Source of the DNA: Paramecium sonneborni
Taxonomy: Eukaryota; Ciliophora; Oligohymenophorea; Peniculida; Parameciidae
DNA length: 64,000 bases
Direction of reading: 5' to 3'
NCBI GenBank assembly: GCA_905182985.1
Contig: CAJJDN010000062.1
Coordinates: 290,770 to 354,769 of the forward strand
Shown here: piece after piece, positions 41,539 to 52,077 of the stretch
Position numbering within the stretch: the stretch's first letter is position 1
How the letters are laid out: each line of letters opens with the position of its first letter
Translations under genes and position numbers: made by a program
Notes under the pieces: generated by a model
The model's input: only the letters and a program-made list of their open reading frames with translations
Databases searched by the model: none
What the model was told of the DNA's origin: nothing

Positions 41539-42943
41539 ATGATTAATACTATAACAATTGGGTTTTTGTTTCTCAATTTTCTCGAAGTAATGACAGCCAA
41601 TTTTGAAATATCTATTTCATAATCTACCTTATATTCATAAAAAAGAAATGTGAATGCAATTTCAACTAATACAACTTTTATTGTTAATTGCAAAATTTTA
41701 TATGCTTAGTATTGTTCAATTGAGCTAAATTAAACATAAACTAGATCAGCTGAAATAGCATTACTTTTTTTGGAAGGACAAGCACCATTTTTAGATTAAA
41801 AAGAGGATTTAATTTATGATGGTATGGATTATGACAGGTATTAAATATAGTAAATATAATTGATAGTTATGTATAAAAAAAGAGAAATCATTTTATTTTA
41901 ATACCAAGTTCAAATGATAAAGTATATTTTACTGTATTGACAAATGTTCCAATTTCCTTTGATATATATTTAAGAGGATCATAAACTAAATTATGTCCAA
42001 ATGATTGCCAAGGAAATGGAAAATGTTTGGAAGGAGTATGTAAATGTGATAAAGGTTTCATAGCTAGAGATTGCTCATTAAAAGCTTTATAATTAGAAGA
42101 AGATTAAAATATATCTGTAAATGGTTCTCATGATCCAAACTTTTATTGTTATTATGAAAAGTATGGAACTTAAGATTTAAGACTTGAAATATCAGTAATT
42201 ATAATTTTTATGATATAGACTAAAGATGATTTTAATGAAACTTTAGCATATATACTTATTCCTGATTTAGTATATTTACCAACTAATAATTTCTTCAATG
42301 ATGCAGCAAGAATAACAAAATATTCTCCTTTGATAAGAGAGATAGATTAAAGAAGCTCAAGAAATCAAGATAATTATGATTCAATTCCAGATCGATTAAT
42401 TATTTTACTTCAAGGAGGTTAATTTAATATTAAATTGGAATCAATCTCAGAAGATAACAAAGGAGATTAAATGAAAACTATTATAATTATTATTTGTAGT
42501 GTTGCAGGTTCATTATTAATTTGCTTTTGTATCTTTTTAATTAGAAGAGCAAGATAAAAGAGATCTTCAGAAAAATAATCACCAGAAGACTATGAAATGA
42601 GAGAAAAACAATTTACATATGGAAGATCATCAATTAAAAAAGAAGATGAATTTGTCACTATGGATAATTAAATCTAATCAAATGAATTATAAGATAATTG
42701 TGCAATTTGTTTAGATCCTTTATCCAATAAACAACCTATTAAATATACTCCATGCAAGTATATATCTAATACAATTTTAGACATATATTTCATGCTAAAT
42801 GTATTGAAAAATGGCTTTAGAAAAATTAATTTTGTCCTTTTTGTCGATTCGATTTAAAGATAGACAATTTGACATAATAAAAATAGTTACAAATTAAAAT
42901 ACCTGTGACCAATCAAATTAGAATAATTAGAAGAAATAATTGA
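41539..42943 (+). CDS. Transmembrane RING-H2 protein with EGF-like repeat (E3 ubiquitin ligase)
   Basis: Signal peptide (MINTITIGFLFLNFLEVMTA), an extracellular region of about 300 residues with one EGF-like module (CPNDCQGNGKCLEGVCKCDKGF), a membrane helix (TIIIIICSVAGSLLICFCIFL), then a cytoplasmic RING-H2: CAICLDPL, CKHIFHAKC, CPFC. The RING is the part that recruits an E2 enzyme and transfers ubiquitin. Introns: 41840-41868, about 42197-42220, and one splitting PCK/HIFHAKC near 42758. This is the arrangement of membrane E3 ligases such as the Goliath/PA-TM-RING type, but with an EGF module. The stop is 23 bp from the convergent gene. Confidence 0.87.
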
Positions 42944-42966
42944 TTAATTAAGTCCAGTAATAATAA

Positions 42967-44534
42967 TCATTCATTTTCAGTTAACAAAGAAACAAACTCT
43001 TAATAAGAAATCTTATTATTCATTTCTTCTTTTTTTTCTCCTAAATGAATAACCTATTACCAATCTGATTGAGATAAATTTGTATTATAGAAAAAGACCT
43101 TAAGTTCATTGGCAGATATTTATTTACTATGATCTCTATCTAATTTATTAAAAAATTTCTTTAAGTTTTCTTCATTGAAAAGAGCTGTTTTATTACATGA
43201 TGCAATTAAAAATTCATTGAATTCTATATATTTATTTTAATTGATATCTAATTATGAAAAGATTTTTTCTACTTCTTCTCTTGCTTAATTTTCATTCCCT
43301 GATATTTCTAAGTATTACTAATATAATTCAGCTTTAGATATTTTTCCATCATTATTGAGATCAATTTTATAAAAAGTTTAAGCAATTTTATCACGTTCTT
43401 CTTTAGACATCAAATATTCAATCATTAAACTTAATAATACTAGTCTTAATTCATTTTTTTTCTAAAATTCTTTAATTCTTAATAAAGCACTTGTAATTTT
43501 CATAGATGATTTTCTTATAGTTTTAAAATATTTAAATTTTAAACATTCTTTAGCATCAGGTCTCTAATTAGGATCAGGATTAATCATTTCGCTAATTAAT
43601 TTAAATGCATCATCATTTATTGAATTCAAATCAATATCTTAATTGATATTATTTCTTTTTATATTTTAAATTGTCATTTATCGATTTTAATCCTTAAAAG
43701 GATGAGATCCATACATCAATTCAAATAAAATTACTCCAGCTGACCATATATCTGCTGCTTTATTCCATTTATATTTTTCTGCAAAACTTTCAGGAGCTCT
43801 ATAATTGATATCCTTATTAGAATCTTGAAAGATACCATTTAAATCATCAAGTCCAGTCAATTTAATTAATAAATTAGAGTTTTATGCTACAACAATTATA
43901 TTTGGGGAAATATTTTTATGAAGAATTTCCTATGAATGTAAATAATAAATTGCTGACAAAACTTATTTGAAAACATAGGCAATATGAATTTTCTCAGAAC
44001 TATGAATTTCTTAATTTAATCTTTGGTATAAATCTCCACCATCATAGTATTCTTCAACCAAGTAAATGTGTTTGTCATCATGATAAAAATCAAATAATTT
44101 TATTATGTTTGGATGATCCTATACATTTTAATGAAACTTACTATTTTTTTAATTGATTATAAGTAATCAACATATTCATTGATTTAAACATTTGAAAGAG
44201 CATTTCTAGTTATTTTAGCTATTCTCTTCATCCCTGTTATTTTATTTTCTACTACAAATGTTTTTCCATTAAAACCACAGATTTATACTTTTTCTTCAAT
44301 AATAAAATAATCATTTTAAAATTTCTTGTTCCTAAAGATTTATTGATGATCTCCTTAAAAAAGTTCTGCTACTTTGTTTTTATCTAAAGATTTTAATTAT
44401 TTGCTTTTTCTTTCTTCTGGTTTTGATTCTAATGTTAATAGTTTTTGTTTTGGTATATCATTTAAATTATCTAATAAACTGGGACGATTCTATTTGGAAG
44501 TTTTTCTTGTTTGTTTAGATCCTGAACAACCCAT
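42967..44534 (-). CDS. CDPK-like protein with degenerate kinase domain (predicted pseudokinase)
   Basis: The layout is that of a calcium-dependent protein kinase: MGCSGSK myristoylation signal, kinase domain, then EF-hands DLNNDGKISKAEL, DINQNKYIEFNEF, DRDHSKQISANEL and a degenerate fourth. The kinase fold is kept (DINYRAPESFAEKY, ADIWSAGVILFELMYG), but catalytic parts are not. The HRD..N loop reads LHKNISPNIIV, with Asn in place of the catalytic Asp. The DFG stretch reads KLTGLDD. The glycine loop is also poor (QICGFNGKTFVV). It probably binds calcium and membranes but does not phosphorylate efficiently. An intron of 23 nt is near 44123-44145. About 515 residues. Confidence 0.87.
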
Positions 44535-44661
44535 TAAATTCAATTTTTTATTGGTATTTAATTTACTAAACAATTAAGTTATCGATATTAAAATTTATGA
44601 ATTGAATATTATTACAATAATTTGAAATTTTAATTTATTAAATAAAAATACATAGCACTTA

Positions 44662-45892
44662 TCACTTCTTTAAATATTGAGTCTATAATATAATGTAAAA
44701 ATTAATTACCTAATTAATGAACACTTATTTTTTCTCCTGTTCAAACTTAAGTAATTCAGATTTATTCATTTCATTCTTCTTTTTAATTATTAACTCTTTC
44801 TTTTATATCATTTTTAATTTCTAATCTTACATCACTTCACTTTTAAGTAAATCACTTTCTTCTATTAATTCTGATGTTACTCTTTCAATTACTGGAGGTT
44901 CAAAAGAGTAATCCTTTTCTAAAGAAGGCTAATAAACTTAATTTTAAAAATCTTATTTATGAAGGATCTAACTCTTTAATTCTTCTTATCCCTTTTTTAA
45001 TTAATCGGACTCATCTTATCTTTGAATGTAACTTGAAAAAGATGGATATTTCAAATTTTTAATAGATTTGAAGATTTCTGATTATTTATATAAGGGATTT
45101 GATCTAAGTTCTGATTCTTTTTATTAGACAACCTCCAACTTTTTTTGTAATTCACTTTAAATAAATTATAAATAAAAAGATACTTGTATTCTAATAAACT
45201 TTATTCCAATATTTGTTTAAGCAAATCTTCATTTTCTTTTTCTATAAGACGCTTTTACTCTTCTTCTGCTTTTTTTGATAATTCAATAGCTAATTCTAGT
45301 TCAGATTTCTCTTTCTCTATTTACAATCTTTTTAGTTCAAATTATTAATCAAATTCTGCTGGTTATCTTAAGTAATATTACATATATGTTACTTATGAAT
45401 TTACTATTACTATTGTTATTATTCTTATTGTAATTTATCCTATCTATCTAATTCCTCAAATGCTTCAAATTCTAATTCCTTATTTCTTGTTAACATTTAT
45501 TTTCTGAATATCTTGTAATCATTTATAGCTATAATCTGTTGAAAAATTTGTTTATGTTATGGATGTGCCAAACCTTTAATAATTTATTTAGTCAATTATT
45601 CCTATGTTAATCCATATTCATTAAGCATATTATCAAATTAAAAAGATATTAGATCTTAAAATTATTAGAATTTTTAGTTCTATTCTTGTGTAAATTGATC
45701 TTCATCATCAAATATTATGCAATTTTCATCAATGAACTCCATAATTGCAATTTTCCAGATTGGGGATGTTAAATGTTCATAGACTAAATCATAAATCCAT
45801 ATCTACTTTATAAATTTGATTACCTCTTCTTCATTGGCTTTGTCATTTAAACCTTTATGTTTATTGCTAAAAAAATAAGTCAAAAATCCCAT
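44662..45892 (-). CDS. CFAP36: Cilia- and flagella-associated protein 36 (BART-domain) homologue
   Basis: CFAP36 (CCDC104/BARTL1) binds the small GTPase ARL3 through its BART domain. The N-terminal 170 residues match: WIYDLVYEHLTSPIWKIAIMEFIDENCIIFDDED, LNEYGLTQEQLTKQII, FQQIIAINDYKIFRKQMLTRNKELEFEAFEEL. The C-terminal half is a Glu/Lys/Gln-rich helix ending SELLKFEQEKKQVFINQ, then after an intron TQYLKK-TGA. Start MGFLTYFFSNKHKG, with Gly 2 that might be myristoylated. In other species ARL3 partners move lipidated proteins into cilia. Length about 390 residues, near the family norm. Confidence 0.87.
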
Positions 45893-46023
45893 ATATTTAG
45901 TAAAAATAATTAAATATAATTTCTTTGAGATTTAATTTGAGTGAAATATTTAAAAAATATTTATATAATAAAAATAGGAATTCAAAAATAGAAAAAGAAA
46001 CATTAATTAAAAATTATTATAAA

Positions 46024-46913
46024 ATGGAATTCGACTATTCGATAGCAATAAAAGTATTTAGTATGATATTGATGTTTTTAATGATAATTTTTATGGGAAA
46101 TATACCCTTAAGATCAATTGCTTTCAAACGAAATCAATTATTATTAGAATTAACTTTTTATCAGTTGGAATAATTCATTTGTTACCTGAGTCAATGAAAT
46201 AATTTCATAATTTCTATAAGTCTTAAAAATTTGAAGAATTTCCATATGCCTGTTTAACCACAGTCCTAAGTTTTGCTTTGATTATGTATATTGAAAAGAT
46301 AGCTTTTATTCATGACAATGCTATTGATTAAAATAATTCTAATTAAGTTACTGTAATATCTCAAAATGAAGGATTCGTAGAATTGCATTTTTGTGAAACA
46401 AACTAGCAACAATCGAAAAAACCAGAGATTAAAGTGTTAGAAGAATTGGGTATAAATTCTTTGACTTCTTATATATTATAGTTTGCATAGGTAAAAATAA
46501 TATTTAATGAGGAATTCATGCATTTTGAAGGTTTAGCAATTGGGATAGAATCATAAGTACCTCAATGTTTAGGTATTTCTTTAGCGATAATCTGTCATAA
46601 ATGGGCTGAAGGTTTAATATTGAGGTTGTCTTTTAAAAAAGCAAGTATAAGATCTTCAACTATCATGATTTTCATTTAAGAAATTATTAATCCTATTGGA
46701 ATACTTATAGAATGGATCTTATCAGATTAAGGATTTATTATAACTGGAATATTTTAATCAATATCTGCAGGTACATTTATTTATATCGCTACAATGGAAG
46801 TAATTTAAGAAAAATTCAATAAGAAATCAAATTAATATTAAAAAATGATAATGTTTTTATTTGCAATAGGGTTTGTTAGTCCAATTTGGAAGTTAGAAAA
46901 ATTAAGTTATTGA
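46024..46913 (+). CDS. ZIP-family metal transporter, with apparent one-base frameshift
   Basis: ZIP proteins move zinc or other divalent metals into the cytoplasm. Visible helices: VFSMILMFLMIIFMGNIPL, then FLSVGIIHLLPES, FALIMYIEKIAFI, and in TM4-TM5 the metal-site motifs HFEGLAIG and HKWAEGL, followed by SAGTFIYIATMEVI and LFAIGFVSP. TM1 and TM2 are in different frames between about 46140 and 46165, and no GT..AG intron can join them. Adding one base there gives NQLLLEL-NFLSVGIIHLLPE, the normal family spacing. This is either a sequence error or a broken gene. The middle His/Asp loop is long. Confidence 0.8.
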
Positions 46914-46948
46914 AATAATTTATATTATGTATAATTTTTTAATGCTAC

Positions 46949-48055
46949 TCATAAACCTAGAGATGTTTCTAAATTTTTGATGCATTTTAGACTGCTGAAA
47001 TCTTCAGATGATCCATCTTCTTTGACAGCAAAGAAACACCTAGTTTCTGCATGATCTGGATGTTATCCAACAGTAAAATGTTTTAATCCATTTAATTTTT
47101 AGTCTTTTTTATCATGATATTGTAATAAGGATACAAGCATTGAATGATATGGTTCTTTTAAAGGAGTATTATTTTCGGATCTAGCTAAAATAGTTTTAAA
47201 AATATTCTTCAATTAAGAAATATCTCTATACTAAATAAATAAATAAATTTATTACTTTTTAATTATGGAAAACAATATCTTTTTTTTATTTTCTTTATTC
47301 ATATTTTTTATTTCCTCCTTTACCAGCGCCTCCATGAGCAAATGTTTCTTTAGCTCTCTTAATAATAGTTTCATAATGTTTTCCATGATGAGCCCAGAAT
47401 TATGTTAAATCTTCTCCATTTGTTACTCTGATTTCTAATTGATGTTCTCCAATCTTGATACCCTCTGAAGTCAAACGAATAATATTTTCTTCTGGAGTTC
47501 TAGGTTTAGATAAAGCAAAATTGCCTTCAGTTTTACCATATCTAACATATGGAGAACTGATATTATGTTATTTCATTAAAGCCTCTGTAATTTAAGTCCA
47601 ATTAACTGCAACTCCTGCTGGAGCCTTTACAGTAAAAATAAGGGGTTCAAAATTATGATATGGATTGTCAATAACTTCTTCTTCAGCTTTTTCTTCCTAT
47701 TATTATTGAACAACAACTGCATCACCAGTATTTGTTTTCACTTTTTTATTTGTTTGAGTAATAATTAATTCTGGTAAAGGTTTCTTGTTTAATCTTCTAA
47801 CACCTAATTTATTAAATATCCTTTAATACTTGTTTAATCTGGGCTTAATTCAACCTCAGTTGAAGTTTTTATTGCCTCCACTAATTATTCTTAAGTTATT
47901 TTCATTTACTTAACCTTATTGCATTTAAGTATAAATTAAAGCTATAAATAACCTTCTTCACTCTAACTTATCTATTTATGAAAGAATTCATCTTAAGATA
48001 GATTTTTATCTGACAAATAATACTCCACTTATCTTTTGATTTCCTCTATACTCAT
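46949..48055 (-). CDS. La-motif RNA-binding protein with C-terminal DeCL (DUF3223) domain
   Basis: The N-terminus is a La motif: IKRQVEYYLSDKNLSQDEFFHKQI, VEAIKTSTEVELSPDQT, and after an intron VRRLNKKPLPEL, the typical end of the motif. La motifs bind the 3' UUU-OH end of RNA polymerase III transcripts. The middle domain (TQITEALMKQHNISS, FWAHHGKHYETIIKRAKE) may be an atypical RRM. The last 90 residues form a DeCL/DUF3223 domain: ILARSENNTPLKEPYHSMLVSLLQYH, LKHFTVGQHPDHAETRCFFAVKEDGSSEDFSSLKC. A 25-nt intron ending TAG joins middle and C-terminal parts in phase. The role could be RNA polymerase III transcript or telomerase RNA binding, which is only inference. Confidence 0.83.
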
Positions 48056-48506
48056 TATGCTTTATTTTATCTTTTCAATTAATTTATTAATTTTTTATTA
48101 TTTTATTTTCATTTGAATCATGAAAACCACCATGTTTTCTATCTTTTAAATATTTAGATATTCTTTATTCAATTAATCTTAAAGAATTTATTCATCCAAG
48201 ATTTATAAATTTATAATGTTTCCATTAAAAATAGATTAAAAAAAAGTGATTAATATTTAAATACAATCTCCAACTCTAGTTTTATACGTCTTAATTTGAT
48301 TATTTATAACTTTAATTAAATTAATGACTGTTTTATAGCCATTAACATCAAATCAATCTCTTAGAAATTAAAGCTGCTCTACTACTATCTAATAAGTCAA
48401 TAAATATATCACAAGATTTTGAATACTTTGAATATTTATTTCAAATATCTCAATCAAATTAACTTAGAAAGAGGTTAGAAATTATTAACTTATTATATTA
48501 TTAATT
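48056..48506. other. Divergent intergenic region
   Basis: AT-rich DNA between divergent start codons; no exon seen. Expected to hold both promoters. Confidence 0.45.
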
Positions 48507-49840
48507 ATGTTAAAAATATTCAGAAACCTATCACTCATATCAAAAGATGATTTTGATTATTCTCTATATTAATGTACCTCTAGTGAAAATAGTGATGTTC
48601 CAAAACCAAAATACATGAAAGTACTATCAATTTTTATGTAGCCAATTATCGAATGTCTCAAAGGTTAAGATTAAAAGATTTTACCATTAGATGCATTTAA
48701 TAAATTCTACGATATCTTATGTTAAATCCAATACAACAAATGGATAAGTGCTTTAAAGATTGCGTATGTCCTCCATTACTGCTTAGAAGTATATTCAATT
48801 TTTTATGTATATTATCACAGAAATAATGCAACATCTTTGTTGATGCTGTCTGCAATAATCATCTCTATGATAAAATCAAAAATAAGTAACAAAAGAAGTC
48901 AGAAGATCCAATTGCATAATTACATATAAATATTGTCCAACATCTCTTTTAATATCTGTAAATTAGATATGAAAATTATCTGTTTTTCCTTAATGCTCTC
49001 TCTGATTTCGAAGAAAAAGAAGAATATTAGAAAACTTTTATTATCCACAAGATTGTCTCCACAATCCAGGTTTTAGTAAAAATTCACAAAGATTTGGACA
49101 TTTCTTTAACAAAATTTTAAAACATAGAAGTGTCTAAGTATGTCTGTGTATAACTCCTAAATGATCTCTTTTTTTTCTATCCTAAAGTTTAAATCTACTT
49201 ATAATCTCATATTAATCATATGATTCATATGGAAAGTGAATAATCTTTAAAATTATATTAAGTTTACACTGAAACACTTAGGCTAGGAAGAAGTGTAACA
49301 TAAATGGTAAAATTATGTAATGAAGTTGCAACAATTCAATCCTACCCTCAACTTTAATTATTCACTGTAGAATAAAATATTAATAGATAAATAGAGTTAC
49401 ACTTTAAAGAGTAAAAAAGGCAACCTAGTCCCATCAAATTTGATATAATTAAATTTGATGATGAAAATTTTATAGAATAATATAAAGACGAGTAAATCAA
49501 TACTCCTAAAGTACTTCAACAATTTTAAAAAATGGTAACCTAACTAACTGAAAAATTTGATAATTAAGAACCAGAACCAGATTAAATTGAATTTCGAATC
49601 TCTCATAGACCCAAAACTGAAAGATAATAATAACATTTTAAAGTTAAGAAATCAGAATCCAATGAATAATCTATGATATAATCTGTTATATCAACTTCAG
49701 ATAATGTTTCTAGTATTAGGAATATCCATTTTAGTCATCAAAATAGCTTTAGAAATGAATTTTTCACCTAGTCTGAAAGCCCATTAAATTTTATTGATTT
49801 TTCTCATTAGCATTAACATTAAACCAAAAAGAAACAATGA
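48507..49840 (+). CDS. ANTH/ENTH-type endocytic adaptor candidate
   Basis: The start MLKIFRNLSLISKDD leads to a helical region with the ANTH pattern: NKWISALKIAYVLHYCLEK, joined by a 32-nt intron ending CAG to QCNIFVDAVCNN, then HLFQYLQIRYENYLFFLNAL, and further helices to about residue 260. The C-terminal 150 residues are disordered, Ser/Gln/His-rich, as in AP180/CALM tails that bind clathrin and AP2. The basic PIP2 site is not obvious, so the call is based on helix order. If right, it is a clathrin adaptor at the plasma membrane. About 430 residues. Confidence 0.62.
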
Positions 49841-50015
49841 TCAATAAATTTTTGGTAAATTTTATTCATAAAATAATAATAATAATTCTTAAATTTCTTA
49901 ATTTTTAGTTTTATTAGAAAAGGAACTCAAAAAGTTCACTATAATTCTTTCACCAATATGAAGTAAAAATTAATTTTAAAATCTTCATGAAAATAAGGTT
50001 TTCTAAGATTTTAAT

Positions 50016-50165
50016 ATGATTTTGCTAAAAATGAAGGGAAAGTTATAATTTAAAAAGTCTGTACAAAAATAAGTTAACAACTTCAATATAAAATGTGATG
50101 AATGTGCTGATAAAAGTTTTTTATAAAATTTTCGAGATATTTCATCGAAGAAATAGTTTTCATGA
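50016..50165 (+). CDS. Possible small protein or exon (49 codons)
   Basis: A short ciliate-code frame (MILLKMKGKLQFKK..KCDECADKSF..KKQFS) with in-frame TAA/TAG as Gln lies in the spacer between the ANTH gene and the next gene. It may be an exon of an unrecognised gene or chance. Outside it, the spacer 49841-50341 shows nothing else I can support. Confidence 0.25.
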
Positions 50166-50341
50166 TTAAATTTATAGTAGATTAGTAAAATTTAGATCTT
50201 GATGCATATGATATATATGTAAATTTAAGAACCCTTTAATTTAATTTAAAATCATTCCTTTTTTTATATGTTCTTTATGAATGATAAAATAAAATGTTCA
50301 TAATACATTATATTATTTAATTTATATTACCGTTAACTTAA

Positions 50342-51047
50342 ATGAACTAATTTGCCAATTACTTAGAATATTATACTCAAAGAGACCTCCCATAAAGCTA
50401 GAGATCTCCTAAAGCCAAAGAAATAAAGAAGTAATGGACTTTCAGTCCTTAATTCAGTCCTCATCGATCTAGATATAACATGAATGATTTATAAATAGAT
50501 AATGAACCTTAAAATTAAAGGATAATGCCTAATAGCAAAATAAAATAGAGAAACAATATTGAGGATAAGGAAAATTTAATAAATCGATAAAATATTGTTA
50601 TGAACTAATAAATAAAGAAGGGTTAGAAATTAATGAGTCCTCTAAAAGAAAAAAAGAATTTAATAGATAGTGCTTATTTATTACCAATAGATCAAATCTT
50701 AACTATTAGTATATAATCTTCAACTGATGAGAATATTGTCTAAATAGATTCTGTAAAAAAATAGTCTGAAAATTAAATGAACAATTATTAGGTTTAAGAA
50801 TTTGAAAATGACTCTTATTTTAATGAGAGTATGCGTAAATCATTTAAAAAGATAAAAATTTAAGATGATTATTCAAGAGTAAGTTTTATAATTATGAATT
50901 TAAAAGGATTATAATAAGCAATTAAAATTAGAGGATGATTTTGAATAGATTAATAGTTTTAGATAACATATTTAAACTCCAAGATAATAACAGATGAAGA
51001 ATATAAGTTTTGTAATGTATAAAAAATAAGTGGAGGGAAGATTTTGA
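50342..51047 (+). CDS. Unknown low-complexity protein
   Basis: The frame from MNQFANYLEYYTQRD is open to a 28-nt intron (about 50880-50907, ending AAG) and then reads DYNKQLKLEDDFEQINSF to YKKQVEGRF-TGA. The protein is about 225 residues, hydrophilic, rich in Asn, Gln, Ser and Lys, with SPQFSPHRSRY and SPLKEKK as likely proline-directed phosphorylation sites. No domain is recognised. The end lies 29 bp from the stop of the convergent gene. Confidence 0.55.
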
Positions 51048-51076
51048 TTGTATTGTAGTTAAAATGAAATTATTAA

Positions 51077-51942
51077 TCATTCATGATAGTACTCATTTTG
51101 CACTCTTTTGTCTTTTTTATTTTTTAATTCTTAGACTCTATATGATAGATACTTTAAATCAATAATACTTTTAGAATGTATTTTATCTAATTCTTTGAGT
51201 TTATCAATAATATCTTTGATTAAGATTTATCTATATTTTTATACACTTTCAATAGATTTAGAATATTAATCTAATAAGGAATCATATAAATTTAATTTGT
51301 CTTATGCTCCACAATTAATAAGTTCATCTAGTCTCATTTGATATTAATTGGCATTTTATAATCTAATTTATAATTCCTGAAATATAGTTCAAAAATTAAT
51401 ATACTTTGTAATTTTTTGCAAAATTGATTAGAAATAAAGGAGGTGCAAACTAATTTTTGGTTTTTTCTTTATTCATTTTGGTAGGATCAATGATTTCAAG
51501 AATATTTTGAACTTCAATTTTAGTAAATAATTATTTATCTTCCCATTATTTAACTAAATCTTTGACTTATTATTTAAGATCTTGAGTCCAATTATAATCT
51601 TTAAGTAAAAGAAAGGCTTTGATAATTTATTTTTTGAATGCATCAGTCATGGAGGCATCTATAAATAGAATTAAAAAAGAACTTACATGCACCTTCAAAT
51701 TTGATGATTGACTCAATAACCCTTTAGGCCATGTATAGTAGAGAAATGATAACTTTATCACCATCAACATTTCCTTTTGCAAAGTGAAAATAATTGCACC
51801 ACTCTTCGCAAAGAGATTGTTGTGATTTTTAATCATGAATATGTCTAATATAAAAGCGTGCAGCTTCATCTATATGAGATTAAGATAGATGAACATTATT
51901 GAGAAGTTAACTTAAAGAAACAATGTTGATTTCATTGATCAT
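51077..51942 (-). CDS. CID-domain protein (RNA polymerase II CTD-interacting, RPRD/Rtt103-like)
   Basis: The N-terminal 130 residues follow the CID fold: LSQLLNNVHLSQSHIDEAARFYIRHIHD, CNYFHFAKGNVDGDKVIISLLYMAQRVIES, then after a 28-nt intron DAFKKQIIKAFLLLKD. CID domains bind the phosphorylated C-terminal repeats of RNA polymerase II and act in transcription termination. The C-terminal half is a coiled coil (LINCGAQDKLNLYDSLLDQYSKSIESVQKYRQ), as in RPRD proteins. The conserved YLANDV stretch is replaced by YMAQRV, so the match is moderate. About 270 residues. Confidence 0.7.
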
Positions 51943-52077
51943 TTTGAAGTGGAATATAATTTTAATTTAGAATTTTAACAAATTGATAAAAATAGGGGGT
52001 TTAGATTAGACAATATATTTTATTGATATAAATTAAATAACAGATAAATTTTATTAACAAATTTTACTTGTTTTTCA

